From: Candidatus Paceibacterota bacterium
Lineage (GTDB): Bacteria > Verrucomicrobiota > Verrucomicrobiia > Limisphaerales > UBA8199
Length of the DNA stretch: 64,000 bases
Assembly (NCBI GenBank): GCA_035452965.1
Contig: DAOTCE010000006.1
Location: 113,159 to 177,158, forward strand
Direction: 5' to 3'
Under the pieces are notes generated by a model. It ran no database searches and was not told the DNA's origin. It saw only the letters and a program-made list of their open reading frames with translations. Every line of letters starts with the position of its first letter. The stretch's first letter is position 1. The translations under genes were made by a program, and so were the position numbers. Shown piece after piece: positions 9,012-19,900 of this stretch.

Positions 9012-9187
9012 CCTTTAGGCTCAGGTTGATCGGCACATCTTGTCCCGTTTTCCCTTCATAAAGCGAAAGCCTGCACGAGTCTAATCGCTTAGCTCCGGGC
9101 AGGTAATACGTTAGCGGTTTGCCGGAACCATACACTCACAGCAATCCGCCATGATCAAGTCTCACGGCGACATTCCTCGGTCCAGAT

Positions 9188-12100
9188 TCAAGGGATTAGA
9201 ACTACGCGATAGAAACGGCGCACTTTTGAGCCGATAGTATCGGACGCCGTGATCGCAGTGCCCGTCGCCACGGTCTCAGCACCTAAATTGGTCCAATCGG
9301 AGGAGTCCAAGACTTCCTTATACTGGAGCTGGTAGATCTGTCCCGAAACCGAGCTCCACACCAGGTTGACAGCACCGTTGGATTGGGTGACCGCCTGGAA
9401 TACCGGTGGCGATAGCACCGTGAGAACTGCGCTCGCGCTTACTGTGGAGCCCAGACTGTTGGTGACAACGACAGAATACGCCCCCGAATCCGCCAGGGAG
9501 ACGTCGGTGAGGGTCAGGCTGCTGGTGGCAGAGCCGGCAATATTGCCGCCGTCTGCCAGTTGGATGCCGTTACGCCGCCAATTGTAGGAGAAAGGTTGGC
9601 TGCCGAAGAGCGAGACTTCAAAGATCACATTGGCCCCTGCAAGCACCGTCAGGTCGGCCGGCTGCGCGATGACTTGCGGAGCGAAACTGAGGCGAAAGAC
9701 CGTCCCGTGCCCCCCCAGGCCCGCGTCGGTGGTGGTGCCGTAAAAGCTGCCATTGGTCCCCGTCACGAGAGCCGACATTGGATGCGCGCCGGTATCGAAG
9801 CCATCGAAACTCACCAGTGTGGTCATGACCCCGGCAGGCGTGACGCGAAAGACGGTGCCGAGACGGTTGACGCCTCCGCCGTAAGTAGTGCCATAGAAGT
9901 TGCCATCGGCGCCTTGTATCAAGCTGGCCTCGGGAAACCAGCCATCCGAAGGAACGAACGCATTGAACGCATACAACGAAGTGAATACGCCATTGGTGGT
10001 GAGCTTGAAAATTGCTCCCTCCACTGGCACACCCATCAAAGTGCTATGCTTGGTGGTGCCGTAAAAAGCGCCATCCGCGCCCTGCACCAAGGCGGCGACT
10101 GTATGATTGGGAGCTGGTGGAAAGCTGCCTGCGTCGCTGCGAAACGAGTAAAGGTTGGTCAGCCTGCCATCAGGCAGCAGCTTGAACACACTGCCGCAAT
10201 TGTTGGAGCCCCCATTCGGAGTGGTTCCGTAGATGCTGCCATCCGCCCCCTGCACCAGGGCGGCCACGGGGGCACCGCCACTGGCATCACCCCTGAAGTA
10301 GTAAAGGGACTCGAGCACCCCATCGGGGGTAAGCCTGACAATCGTGCCTTCATCATAGAGCCCACCACCCTGAGCCGTGCCGTAGAAGTTGCCGTCAGCG
10401 CCGTGCAACAGCGCCGCATACGGATTCCGTCCGTCCGCCAAGCCTGAGAAGGAGTGCAAGCTTGCCAGTTCACCATCCAACGTCACATTGAAGGCAGTGC
10501 CGGCGCCATAATCGCCGCCGTACTCGGTCGTACCATACAAGAAGCCATCGGCCCCCTCCACCAGCGCCGCCGCGGGCAACGCCCCGTTGGTCCAACTTAA
10601 TGAAAACAGGGTTACAAATGCTCCATCAGGAGACGCCCGGAAGATAGTGCCCCCTTGATGCGCGCCTCCGTAAACCGTCGTGCCGTAGAGACTTCCGTTG
10701 CTGGCCTGCACCAGTCCATTCGGACTGCCGCCGCCTTCATCGCCTGTGAACCAGTGCAAAGTGGCCATGCGAGTCCCCGGCAAGCTGGCAGGAATGACCG
10801 CCAATACCGCTTCGGAACTGACCGCCGACCCGATGCTGTTGGTCACGATCGCAGTATAGGTGCCGCTGTCAGGTTCCATCGCAGCGTTCAGGGTGAGGCA
10901 GTGGCTGGAGGAACCCGATGCGTTGGTGCCATCGGCCAGGGGAATTCCGTTCTTCCTCCATTGGTAGGACAAAGGCAAACTGCCGACCGCCTCCACACAG
11001 AAACTCGCCCTGGAACCCGGAATCAACGCCCCCCCCACCGGTTGGAGCGTAAAGATCGGCGGTGATGAGGTGATGGACAGGATGGCGTTACTGCTTAGAA
11101 CTGAGCCCAGGGAGTTCGTGATGAGCACCGAATAAGTCCCGGCATTGGCAAGCGTTACATTGGACAGCGTCACGGTGTCCGTGGCCGAACCGGCAAGGTT
11201 GCCGCTGTCGCTCACATTGGTTCCGTTCTTTCGCCACTGGTAGCCCAAAGGCGCACCGCCAAAGGCGCCAACATTAAGCACGACATCAGCGCCGGTAAAT
11301 TCATCCTGGCTGACGGGTTGACGCGTGATTTGCGGGAAGGAGTTGACATGGATAGCGAAAACAACGCCTTTGCCCTTCGCACCGCCGTCCCGGGTCGTGC
11401 CGTAAAGCCTGCCGTCGGGCCCCTGGATCAGAGTGGCCTGGGGATTGGCGCCGTTGTAGCCGTCGAACTGCACCAGTGTCAGCAGTGCGCCGTTGGTGGT
11501 AATGCCGAAAACGGTTCCAGCGCCATAGTCTCCGCCAATGGCGGTGGTGCCATAAAGTGCCCCGTCGCTGGCAAGCAGCAAGCCGCTCATCGGACTTGCC
11601 CCATCAGAACCACCACTAAAAGACCACAGCGCGGCGAGCACGTTGCCATCGGGCGCCACGCGGAAGACCGCGCCCTTGCCGTAACTGCCGCCCCCGGTCG
11701 TGGTGCCATAGAAGTTGCCATCGCTGCCCAGCGCCAGCGCTGCAGCGGGAAATGCGCTGCTGGCGCCATCGAAGGAAGCTACTGTGCCAAGCACGCCGTT
11801 GGTCGTGATTCGGAACACGGTGCCGTTTGTAGTAGCGCCCCCCCTGTAGGTTGTCCCGTAAAGGCTCCCATCAACTCCTCGCGCCAGCCCGGCGTAAGGC
11901 AATCCGCCGTCATTGCCATCGCTGAATGAATACAGGTTGCTGATCGTGCCGTGCATTCCGTTGCGCGTCATGCGGTACACCGTGCCGAAGAACTGGGTGA
12001 CACCGCCGCCATAAGTGGTGCCGTAGTAGTGGCCATCCGTCCCTTGCGTCAATTCCGAGTATGGCAGCGCACTGCCGGGTAGATCGAACGAAACCAAGCT

Positions 12101-15052
12101 AACCAGTCCGCCATTGGTGCCAGTCTTGAAAATGGTGCCAAGGCCGTTGGAACCACCGCCATAGGTCGTGCCGTAGAACTCGCCGAGGCCGGCTCGCACC
12201 AGGGCCGCCCGGGGATTTGCCCCATCGCCAACACCATTGAACGACCATACTGGCGTCAACACGCCACCAGTAGTCATGCGGAACACGGTGCCGAAGGAAT
12301 TGGTGCCACCGGTTTGTGTCGTGCCATACAATTGGCCATCGGCCCCCTGCACCAGCCCATTCGGATTGGCTCCATCGTTGCCGCCGCCGAACGAGTAGAG
12401 GGATTCCAGAGTCACTCCCGGCGCGGTCACCGAATCAATGGTCAGCAGGGCATTGGAACTGAGGACATACCCAAGGCCATTGACCACCACTGCGGCATAG
12501 GTTCCGGCGTCCGCGACCGACACGTTGCCGATGGTCAGTGTGCTGGTCGCGGTGCCGGACAAGTTGCCTCCGTCGGTCAAGAAAGTCCCGTCTTTGAGCC
12601 ATAGGTATAATAGCGGCGGGGTGCCGACGGCCGACACGCTCATCGTTACAGTCTGTTCCGGCACCGCCGCCTGGCTGCCCGGCTGCGCGGTGATGAACGG
12701 GGCCGAGGCGAGAACCGTGAGCTGTGCGACTGCGCTTGTCACACCCCCCGCGACGTTACGAATGTTGACCAAATACCCCCCCTCCTGGGCGGGAGATACA
12801 TTGCTGAATATCAGGGTGCTGTTGGCAGTCCCGAAGACCTTGCCGCCGTCGGTCAGGTTCGAGAGTGTTGTTCCATTCGTGTATTGCCACTGATAGAAGA
12901 GCTGCGCGTTGGTCGCCGTCTCCACGCTGAAGGCCGCGGTCATGCCCTCGAGCAAGGACAGATTCGCCGGCTGTGAGGTGATCGCAGGCGGGGTGACAAC
13001 GTTCAGCACAAAGCCACGACTCTGCCCGAAGTAGTTGTTGAGATTCGTGAACCAGGTTGCAGCAGTGTAGCTGCCCGCAGGCAGGGCGTTGGCATCAGCA
13101 TTCGGGCTGAACGTCACGGTGGCAGCCGGTCCGCCGGGAACCAGGGTCCCGCTGGACGGCGACACGTCGAGCCAGACGGGTGTGTTTGCCTGCGTCCACA
13201 TCAGCGAGACCGCGCCGGCGTTGGTCAGAACGCAGCTTTGAATCGCAGGATTGAACGGACCCTGGACCGGGCCGCTGGCCGTGAAGCCGGTGGCCGGCGT
13301 AATCTGCAAAGCATCCGGCGGTGCCAGCAAAGCGGCGATCAGGTTGCTCCCGTTGGGAGTGCCCCAGCCCGTGGCGAGGTCGTAGCCCGGGCACGCGAAG
13401 TACTTCTCAGCGCCACAGCAGGTGTTGGTGATGTTGCCGGCCGTGATGTCGTGAAAGGCGGCGCCGTAGCCGGGCCCAGAGCCGATGGCGTAAATAGCAG
13501 GGTTGAGAAATCCGATAGCGGGCTTGCCGCTGAGCGCCGCCTGCTGATTGACCAGCGCGGCAAATCCGGCCCACAGGGGCGCCGATGCACTGGTGCCGCC
13601 AACGCGGTATTGCTGGCCGTTGTTAGCGATGAGCCAGATCATCGCGTCAGCCAGGCCGGCCACATCCGGAAAGTTGCGGTTGGTCGTGGAGCCCGCGCTG
13701 CAAGTCAGGTCAAGGCCCTGTTGCCAGATCGGCATGGGGAAGGTGGTGCTGACCCCGCCGCCGCTCCCGGACCAGACGGTTTCCGATACCCACTCTCCTC
13801 CCGGCCCACTGGTGGTGAGGGAACTGCCTCCGACAACTGTGATGAATGGATTGTCCGTTGGCGGAAAGGGAGGACACGCAACGCAGCGGGCGCCGTCGTC
13901 CGAAGAGGCCTGGAAGAACGACTGCCCCTGCGCCTGAAACCGCAGGAACAAGTTGTCCCGCGTAGTGTCCCGGGGTGAGCCGAACCCCCACGAAGAGCTG
14001 AGTTGGCGGACCAGTGGCTGCCCCAGGCTGTTGGTGTCGGTGGCCATGCGGCTCAGGATGGTGTTCAGGAGCCTGCCCTGATAAACGACAATCCCGGACA
14101 AGCCCGGAGCCATGGCAATGGCCATATCAATGTCCAGGGCGACCTCGATGTTGTTCGGGCCCGGCTGCCCGCTGACCGAATTGAGCAACACGTGTGTCAG
14201 CGTAACATTTGGCAATCCTGCCAGGCTCGCGTAGGCGCGAATATCGCTAGGATAGTAGCTGTCAAACGCCACCAGCCCAACCGTTTGCCCGGTGCCGTCC
14301 AGCTGCACACCCGGAGCGTAAGCCGCCCGGAAATCTCCGCCCCAAAACGTGCCTCTGGGACCTGAGCCCGTCGCCACAGGTTCCGAGTACGGAATCGAGT
14401 CAAACGGGCTGGCTTGCAGTCCCAAAGGCCGTGGCAGGTCAAAGTCGTCCAATCCGTTGATCCCCTCCAACGGGACATCCAGGTCGAGCGACGGCTCGGC
14501 ATCCGGCGCGAAGAACGTGCGGTTCTCTTTCGGGTGCCGGTAAGTCTTCAGATTTACATTAAAGGCGCGCTCGATGTCCGCCACCGCACCCCGCACATTG
14601 AGCAGCCCTCGGTCCTGTTGCTGACCGTTCAAGCGCAGGCCGCGGGATTCCACAAAGGCGACGACTTTTTGGTATTCCTCCTCCGTCGGCCCAAACCGCT
14701 CTGCGAATTGCGCGGGGGTCAAGTATTGCCGGTAATCCGGGCTGGCCGGATTGTAGAGCTCTTCGAGCAGGTTGGTCAGGGCCTCCCGGTTGCGCAGCGG
14801 CAGGCCGATGGCCAGCTCGATCTCATTGGCGCCTGGCAGTTGGCCCAATGCCGACAAACCCTCCACGGCAGACGGCAACTGGCCCCGCAGTTGTTGCCGC
14901 CCTCCCGCGCGAGCGGCCGTCGCGCTTTGAAGCAGCGAAACCGCACAACCCAACGCCAGGAGTGCTGTTACAAAGCGTCTTGGGCAAGTTCCTGGGGATT
15001 GAGCAAAACCGAAGATTGAGCGTTGTCTCCCGTGACTATTCAAGGTTCCCAT
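9188..15052 (-). CDS. Giant secreted S53 (sedolisin) peptidase with Ig-like domains and 14 Gloeo_Verruco repeats
   Basis: A 1,954-residue protein. Residues 1-48 form a long signal peptide. About 55-205 is a pro-kumamolisin activation domain, and about 230-580 an S53 serine-carboxyl peptidase. Catalytic residues are visible: Glu303 and Asp307 (EVALDID), the oxyanion Asp386 (SSDDGA) and Ser488 (GGTSAS), with late Asp residues for calcium (FHDITAG). Then come a beta domain (581-688), two Ig-like domains (about 690-875), seven Gloeo_Verruco repeats (TIGR03803, each with LYGTT-GG and GTVF), two more Ig-like domains, seven more repeats (about 1428-1793), one Ig-like domain and a C-terminal domain ending FYRVVLIP. 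It is probably an extracellular acid protease or adhesin; the repeat function is unknown. Confidence 0.9.
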   Translation of the reverse strand: MGTLNSHGRQRSIFGFAQSPGTCPRRFVTALLALGCAVSLLQSATAARAGGRQQLRGQLPSAVEGLSALGQLPGANEIELAIGLPLRNREALTNLLEELYNPASPDYRQYLTPAQFAERFGPTEEEYQKVVAFVESRGLRLNGQQQDRGLLNVRGAVADIERAFNVNLKTYRHPKENRTFFAPDAEPSLDLDVPLEGINGLDDFDLPRPLGLQASPFDSIPYSEPVATGSGPRGTFWGGDFRAAYAPGVQLDGTGQTVGLVAFDSYYPSDIRAYASLAGLPNVTLTHVLLNSVSGQPGPNNIEVALDIDMAIAMAPGLSGIVVYQGRLLNTILSRMATDTNSLGQPLVRQLSSSWGFGSPRDTTRDNLFLRFQAQGQSFFQASSDDGARCVACPPFPPTDNPFITVVGGSSLTTSGPGGEWVSETVWSGSGGGVSTTFPMPIWQQGLDLTCSAGSTTNRNFPDVAGLADAMIWLIANNGQQYRVGGTSASAPLWAGFAALVNQQAALSGKPAIGFLNPAIYAIGSGPGYGAAFHDITAGNITNTCCGAEKYFACPGYDLATGWGTPNGSNLIAALLAPPDALQITPATGFTASGPVQGPFNPAIQSCVLTNAGAVSLMWTQANTPVWLDVSPSSGTLVPGGPAATVTFSPNADANALPAGSYTAATWFTNLNNYFGQSRGFVLNVVTPPAITSQPANLSLLEGMTAAFSVETATNAQLFYQWQYTNGTTLSNLTDGGKVFGTANSTLIFSNVSPAQEGGYLVNIRNVAGGVTSAVAQLTVLASAPFITAQPGSQAAVPEQTVTMSVSAVGTPPLLYLWLKDGTFLTDGGNLSGTATSTLTIGNVSVADAGTYAAVVVNGLGYVLSSNALLTIDSVTAPGVTLESLYSFGGGNDGANPNGLVQGADGQLYGTTQTGGTNSFGTVFRMTTGGVLTPVWSFNGVGDGANPRAALVRAGLGEFYGTTYGGGSNGLGTIFKTGTNGGLVSLVSFDLPGSALPYSELTQGTDGHYYGTTYGGGVTQFFGTVYRMTRNGMHGTISNLYSFSDGNDGGLPYAGLARGVDGSLYGTTYRGGATTNGTVFRITTNGVLGTVASFDGASSAFPAAALALGSDGNFYGTTTGGGSYGKGAVFRVAPDGNVLAALWSFSGGSDGASPMSGLLLASDGALYGTTAIGGDYGAGTVFGITTNGALLTLVQFDGYNGANPQATLIQGPDGRLYGTTRDGGAKGKGVVFAIHVNSFPQITRQPVSQDEFTGADVVLNVGAFGGAPLGYQWRKNGTNVSDSGNLAGSATDTVTLSNVTLANAGTYSVLITNSLGSVLSSNAILSITSSPPIFTLQPVGGALIPGSRASFCVEAVGSLPLSYQWRKNGIPLADGTNASGSSSHCLTLNAAMEPDSGTYTAIVTNSIGSAVSSEAVLAVIPASLPGTRMATLHWFTGDEGGGSPNGLVQASNGSLYGTTVYGGAHQGGTIFRASPDGAFVTLFSLSWTNGALPAAALVEGADGFLYGTTEYGGDYGAGTAFNVTLDGELASLHSFSGLADGRNPYAALLHGADGNFYGTAQGGGLYDEGTIVRLTPDGVLESLYYFRGDASGGAPVAALVQGADGSIYGTTPNGGSNNCGSVFKLLPDGRLTNLYSFRSDAGSFPPAPNHTVAALVQGADGAFYGTTKHSTLMGVPVEGAIFKLTTNGVFTSLYAFNAFVPSDGWFPEASLIQGADGNFYGTTYGGGVNRLGTVFRVTPAGVMTTLVSFDGFDTGAHPMSALVTGTNGSFYGTTTDAGLGGHGTVFRLSFAPQVIAQPADLTVLAGANVIFEVSLFGSQPFSYNWRRNGIQLADGGNIAGSATSSLTLTDVSLADSGAYSVVVTNSLGSTVSASAVLTVLSPPVFQAVTQSNGAVNLVWSSVSGQIYQLQYKEVLDSSDWTNLGAETVATGTAITASDTIGSKVRRFYRVVLIP

Positions 15053-15071
15053 GGCTTTTTATGCTGCGCCA

Positions 15072-15100
15072 ATTGTAACCGTCCCGGCCAACGTGGGCAA
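15072..15100 (-). promoter_or_regulatory. Predicted promoter of the giant S53 peptidase
   Basis: On the minus strand, TTGCCC (complement of 15095-15100) and TACAAT (complement of 15072-15077) are 17 bp apart. The transcript would start about 13 nt before the ATG at 15052, leaving a very short leader. The -10 match is strong. Confidence 0.45.
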
Positions 15101-15129
15101 GAACAGTCCGACGCAGGAGGGAGTCTCAC

Positions 15130-15299
15130 CATATCCTCTCCGTCTCCACACCGTATCCACACCGTGGATACAGCCTTGACACCTCCGGTGGATTTTGGCG
15201 TAACACGTTGTGATTGCAGGACTTATATCAAATCAGACCCACAGCCGGGCTTTCTCCCGATCAGATTGCGGTAAACCACTGTAACGATTGAACTTACAC
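15130..15299 (+). repeat. 170-bp repeated element, copy A
   Basis: Shares an ordered set of conserved blocks with 36987-37156, and both copies are 170 bp long. From left to right there are three 11-bp iterations of the CGTATnCnCAC type (15130-15162), then CGTGGATACAG CC TTGACA (15163-15181), then after 19 bp TAACAC (15201-15206), a middle of weak similarity, and AACCACTGTAACGATTGAAC near the right end (15275-15294). GTATCCAC-ACC-GTGGATAC is a perfect inverted repeat here. In this copy the TTGACA points toward the 3' end of the OYE gene. The function is unknown. Confidence 0.65.
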
Positions 15300-15409
15300 G
15301 GTTACTCGACCATTGAACGATTTGCGTAACCAACTCACCCCGCTGTGAGACAACTAGCGGGAGCAAGCGCGCTCCCCCGACCACGTAGGCCTCCCCGCGG
15401 CCAACCCAC

Positions 15410-16894
15410 TCACTCGGCAGCTTTCTTGAACTGCTTCAACCGCTGGGCATCGGGCTTGGCGGCGTAGTAGCGGTCCAGGGGGTAGCAGCCGCTGACGAGG
15501 CCTTTGCGGGGCGCCGTCGTGCAGTCGCTGAAGGTGCGGCAGATGGATTTGGACGAGAGAGTCCCCTGCCCTATCGCGTCGGCCAGGATCGTCGGGTACG
15601 CCAGCACCATGCGCCCAATGCCGATGAGGTCGGCCCAGCCGTGGCGCAGGACGTATTGCGCCACGTGCGGGAGATATTCCTGAAGATAGCTGTACGCGGT
15701 GCCGACAAGCAGGAGGTTCTTCCGTACGCGAGCCTTGAGCTGACGCACGACGTTGATCTGGCGTGCCACGCCCACCAGCGGGTCCTCGGGCGGTTGATAA
15801 CCATCGGACGGCGGATAGGCAGCCGGCCGTTGGATATGGGGGTTGTAATAGGGCGATCCGGCGGTGAGGTTGACGATCTTGACACCGAGCGTTGCGCACA
15901 AGTCGAGGAATTGCATCGTCTCCGTCAGGTCATACTCGATCGGGTTGTGCTGGTTCACCCCAAAGGCGTAGCGGTAAGGCAGGCAATGGGCATGATCCAC
16001 CGGGACACCGGGGCCGGGTTTGCCGGGCCGGGACAGTGCGGGATCCGGCCGGAAAGGAACGAAGTCGAAGGCGCTGAGCCGCACCGCCAAGTCAATCCGG
16101 TTCCCGCTGGCGCGGATGGCGGCCACGATGTCGCGCAGCAGGCGAGTCCGATTTTCGAATGAGCCGCCGTGCTTGCCGGGCCGGGTGAAGGCGCTGAGGA
16201 TCTCGTGGAGCAGGTATCCATGGCAGTGCTTGATGTCCACAAAGTCGGCACCCACGTCCCAAGCGATGCGAGCGGCGGCGGCGTAATCCTCCACGAGGCG
16301 GTCCAGGTCGCTGTCCGTCCAGACTTGCGCGTCGCTGGTGACCTTGAAGTTGCCGTCCAGCAGAGGATGGCGGTAGGCCGGACGCGGTTCCAGGCGGGCA
16401 TTGTCGTTGGGTTTGCAGAACCGGCCCGAGTGAGTGAGTTGAAAACCGATCACAAGGTCGTCGGTGGTTCCGTGGCGCTGCTTGTGGGCGGCCAGCAGGG
16501 ATTCGCGGAGCCCGGCCAAATCGGCCTTGGTCTGCTCGCCAATGATGAGCTGGTTAGGATTGGCTCGGCCATCGGGCCGGACGGCCATCGCTTCACCGCC
16601 GAAGATCAGCTTCGCGCCGCTCTCGCCGAATCGCTGCCAGCGCCGGCGCACATCAGGGGTCACCCCGCCGCTGGTGGTGCCATCCCAGCCTTCCATCGGC
16701 TGCACGGCGTAGCGGTTGCCTAAATGCTTGCCGTTGATGGCGACCGCTGGGACCGGCTGGGCCAGCGGCGACGCAGCCCCGGTGGCGATGGCGTCTTCGC
16801 AAGGCAAGTCTATCCCCAGCGAAGCGACGTGGGCACGAAACTCGGCCACGGTCTTGAGCGATGGAATGCGCGTCAGTTTGGAAGACTCGAACAT
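15410..16894 (-). CDS. NADH:flavin oxidoreductase, Old Yellow Enzyme family
   Basis: The 494-residue protein starts at ATG 16894 (MFESSKLTRIPSL); a start at 16930 would add 12 residues. The FMN-binding TIM barrel of the OYE family is recognisable. There is an early NRYAVQPMEGWDG segment, then QLTHSGRFCKP, then DFVDIKHCHGYLLHEILSAF (an H-H-GYL motif, with HCHGYL where the family usually has HGAHGYL). Late in the protein are GTAYSYLQ and GIGRMVLAYP for phosphate binding. There is no second FAD/NAD domain, so it is a single-domain ene-reductase type. The substrate is unknown. It is divergent from the DUF748 gene, 97 bp away. Confidence 0.88.
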   Translation of the reverse strand: MFESSKLTRIPSLKTVAEFRAHVASLGIDLPCEDAIATGAASPLAQPVPAVAINGKHLGNRYAVQPMEGWDGTTSGGVTPDVRRRWQRFGESGAKLIFGGEAMAVRPDGRANPNQLIIGEQTKADLAGLRESLLAAHKQRHGTTDDLVIGFQLTHSGRFCKPNDNARLEPRPAYRHPLLDGNFKVTSDAQVWTDSDLDRLVEDYAAAARIAWDVGADFVDIKHCHGYLLHEILSAFTRPGKHGGSFENRTRLLRDIVAAIRASGNRIDLAVRLSAFDFVPFRPDPALSRPGKPGPGVPVDHAHCLPYRYAFGVNQHNPIEYDLTETMQFLDLCATLGVKIVNLTAGSPYYNPHIQRPAAYPPSDGYQPPEDPLVGVARQINVVRQLKARVRKNLLLVGTAYSYLQEYLPHVAQYVLRHGWADLIGIGRMVLAYPTILADAIGQGTLSSKSICRTFSDCTTAPRKGLVSGCYPLDRYYAAKPDAQRLKQFKKAAE

Positions 16895-16991
16895 AGTATG
16901 ACCGGGAATGTGGTTAGCGCCAGCGGACATGGCCAGAAGATTTTTCCGCGTGTAGTCTGCCCTGATCCGTGCTACACTGCCGCCCGGTCAC

Positions 16992-19900
16992 ATGCGAATC
17001 CAAATCCCTTCTCTCCAGGGGCTCAAGCAGTCGCGCTGGTACAAACGCCTGCTCTGGGCAGGCGCGGTGCTGCTGCTGTATGTGCTGGTTGGCTTCTTCG
17101 TGCTGCCGCCCATCATCAAATCCCAACTGGTCAAACGCTTGCCACCCATCACCAAGCGGCAAGTGGCGGTCCGCCAGGTGAAGTTTAATCCGCTGGCCCT
17201 CTCGCTGACTATCCGCGGGCTCTCGCTCACCGAGCCGAACGGGGCGGTTTTCGCGTCGTGGGAAGAGCTGTATGTGAACCTTCAACTTTCGTCGCTCGTC
17301 CGCTTCGCCTGGACGTTCGCGGAGATCGGCCTCAAGCAGCCCTACGGCCACATCGCGTTGTCCAAGGACGGGCAGTTCAATTTCGCCAACATGGCTGAAA
17401 AGACCGAGCCGCCACCGCCCAAGCCGGAGAAGCCCGGCGCCCTGCCCCGCATCAACGTCCGGCGGCTGCACATTGATGACGGCGTGGTGGTGTTCGACGA
17501 CGGAACGCATCGCTTGCCGCTGCACACCGAATTCAAACCCATCAACATCTCGCTAACCAATCTAACCACCCGCCTCGGCAAAGACAGCGTCTACTCCTTC
17601 GAAGCCCGCAGTGATTCCGGCCGCAGTTTTGCCTGGACCGGCAGCCTGACGGTACAGCCGTTCGAATCGCGCGGCCGCTTCGAGATGGTAGGCGCCGACC
17701 TTAGCAAATGGACGCCCGTGGCACGGGACTTCGTCAAAGCGGAAATCACCGGCGGGCGGCTCAGCGTCCGCGCGGACTACGCGCTGGCCGCTGGAACCAA
17801 TGGCTTCGACGCCAGCTTGACCAATTGCGCCGCCGAGCTGGCGGCCTTCAAGGTCAAGGACTTGAACACCGGGGAGACCGTGACGTCCGTGCCGTGGTTT
17901 GCCCTTCGGGAAGTGGACTTTGACCTGCGCCGCCGCGAGGTGCGGATCGGGAACGTCAGGCTGGTGCGATACGACCAGATCGTCCGCGTGGAGAAAGACG
18001 GCGCGCTCAACCTCGCCCGGCTGTTGGACCCGCGCCCGGCGCAGCCCGCTCCCACCAACACCGCGCCCGAAGCTTCCGCGGCGCCGTGGGTCATCGCGGT
18101 GAATGATGTCACCGTGAAGGACGCGGCCGTTTCGTTCGCCGACCTGAGCCGGTCCAACCGCTTTGAAACCACGCTCAAGCCAATTCAGGTCCACTTGCAG
18201 CGCTTTGCCACGCGCTCCGACTCCGATGCGGCGTGGGATTTCAGCATGGCCACTGAAGTCGGGGAGACGATCACCGGCAGCGGCACGTTAGCCCTCGCGC
18301 CATTGCGGTCGGCCGGCGAAGTCAAACTGTCCGGGATCCAGATCAGGAAATATGCGCCCTATTACCAGGACAGCCTGCGCGGCGAAGTGCTCGCCGGCAA
18401 GGTGGATGTCGGTGTCGGCTACCGCTTTGCCGCCGCCTCCAACGCGCCGCTTGTCACAGTCTCCAACGCCGGGGTGACGTTGACCGGCTTTCAGCTCAAA
18501 GCCGCGGACACAGGGGAAACCGTAGTCAGCATCCCGTCCTTCTCGATCCAGGGAACCGAAGCCAGCCTCGCGGAGCGCAGAATTCAGGTCGGCATGGTCA
18601 AGTCCACCGGCGGTTCCATTCTCGCGCGTCAGTCGAAGGACGGAAAAATCAACCTGCTCGGGCTGTTGAATCCGCCAGCGCCCAAGCCCGTCGAAACCAA
18701 CGCCCCCGCCCCGAACGCAGCCCCCTGGACCGCACTCCTCAAAGAGATCGCGTTCGACGGCTACGCCATCAAGCTGGAGGACCAGAAACCCGCCAAGCCG
18801 GCTGCCCTTGCCCTCGACCAGCTCACGTTCAACGTGCAAGGACTCAGCACCGTGAGCAATGAGCCGATCAAAGTGTCGCTGTCGGCACGCCTCAACCAGG
18901 CCGGCACTCTGGCGGCGCAAGGCACCGCGAAGATCACCCCCCCTGCGGCTGACATGGCCATCCGCCTGAACGACCTCGATCTGCGGCCCTTCCAACCGTA
19001 CGTGAATGAAGCGGTGCGCCTCGGCATCGCCAGCGGGAAGTTCAGCACGCAAGGCCGGGTGCTCTACACTCCCCCCGGCGCCGGCGCGCCGATGCTGAAG
19101 TTCACCGGCGGACTCAGCCTCACCAATTTCGTTACCACCGACCAGGTGCTTTTCAAGGAGTTCGTGAAATGGGACGCGCTCGATGTGACCGGCATTGACT
19201 TCGACCTGCAGCCCAATCAACTGCAAGTGCAGGAAGTCAAGTGGCGCGGACTCGAAGGCAGCATCCTCATTGGCCCGGACCAGCGCCCGAATCTCAAGAC
19301 CATCCTCCCCGAAAAACCGGCGGGCGCCCCCGCTGCCCCCGCCACAAATGCGCCACCGGCCAAAGCCGGCGAGTTCCCAATGCAGCTTGGCGCGTTGGTG
19401 CTGGAGAACGCTGCGTTCCATTTCGCCGACGAGTCCATCCAGCCGCATTGCACCTTTGACGTGCAGGAGCTCAGCGGCACCGTCAAGGGTCTGTCTTCCC
19501 AGGAGCAGAGCACGGCCATGGTGGACCTCGGCGGCAAGGTGGAAGCCACCTCGCCGTTTTCCATTCTCGGCAAGGTCAATCCGCTGGCCAGGGATCCGCA
19601 ACTGGCCCTGGCCGTGGCGTTCACCAACATGGATCTCACAGCCCTGAGCACCTACCTGGAGAAGTTTGCCGGCCACCCCCTCAATAAAGGCAAGCTATTC
19701 ATGGATCTCCATTACGACATCAGCCAGCGGCAGCTCAAGGCCGAGAACAAGTTCCGCATTGACCACTTCACCCTCGGGCCACGCAATGAAAGCACTAACG
19801 CCACCTCCCTTCCAGTTAAGCTGGCCGTGGCGTTGTTGAAGGACCGCAATGGGCAAATCAACCTCGATATCCCGCTAAGCGGCCGGACCGACGACCCGCA

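Larger units (their letters stand above)
15053..15409. other. Intergenic region with promoter and 170-bp repeat
   Basis: The 357 bp between the giant peptidase start and the OYE stop hold the predicted peptidase promoter (15072-15100) and copy A of the 170-bp repeated element (15130-15299). I see no reading frame or further signal in the remainder. Confidence 0.6.

Noticed and set aside
18288..19676. 462-codon open frame antisense to DUF748
   Set aside because: Gly/Arg/Glu-rich shadow of the DUF748 gene; no ribosome-binding site or domain.
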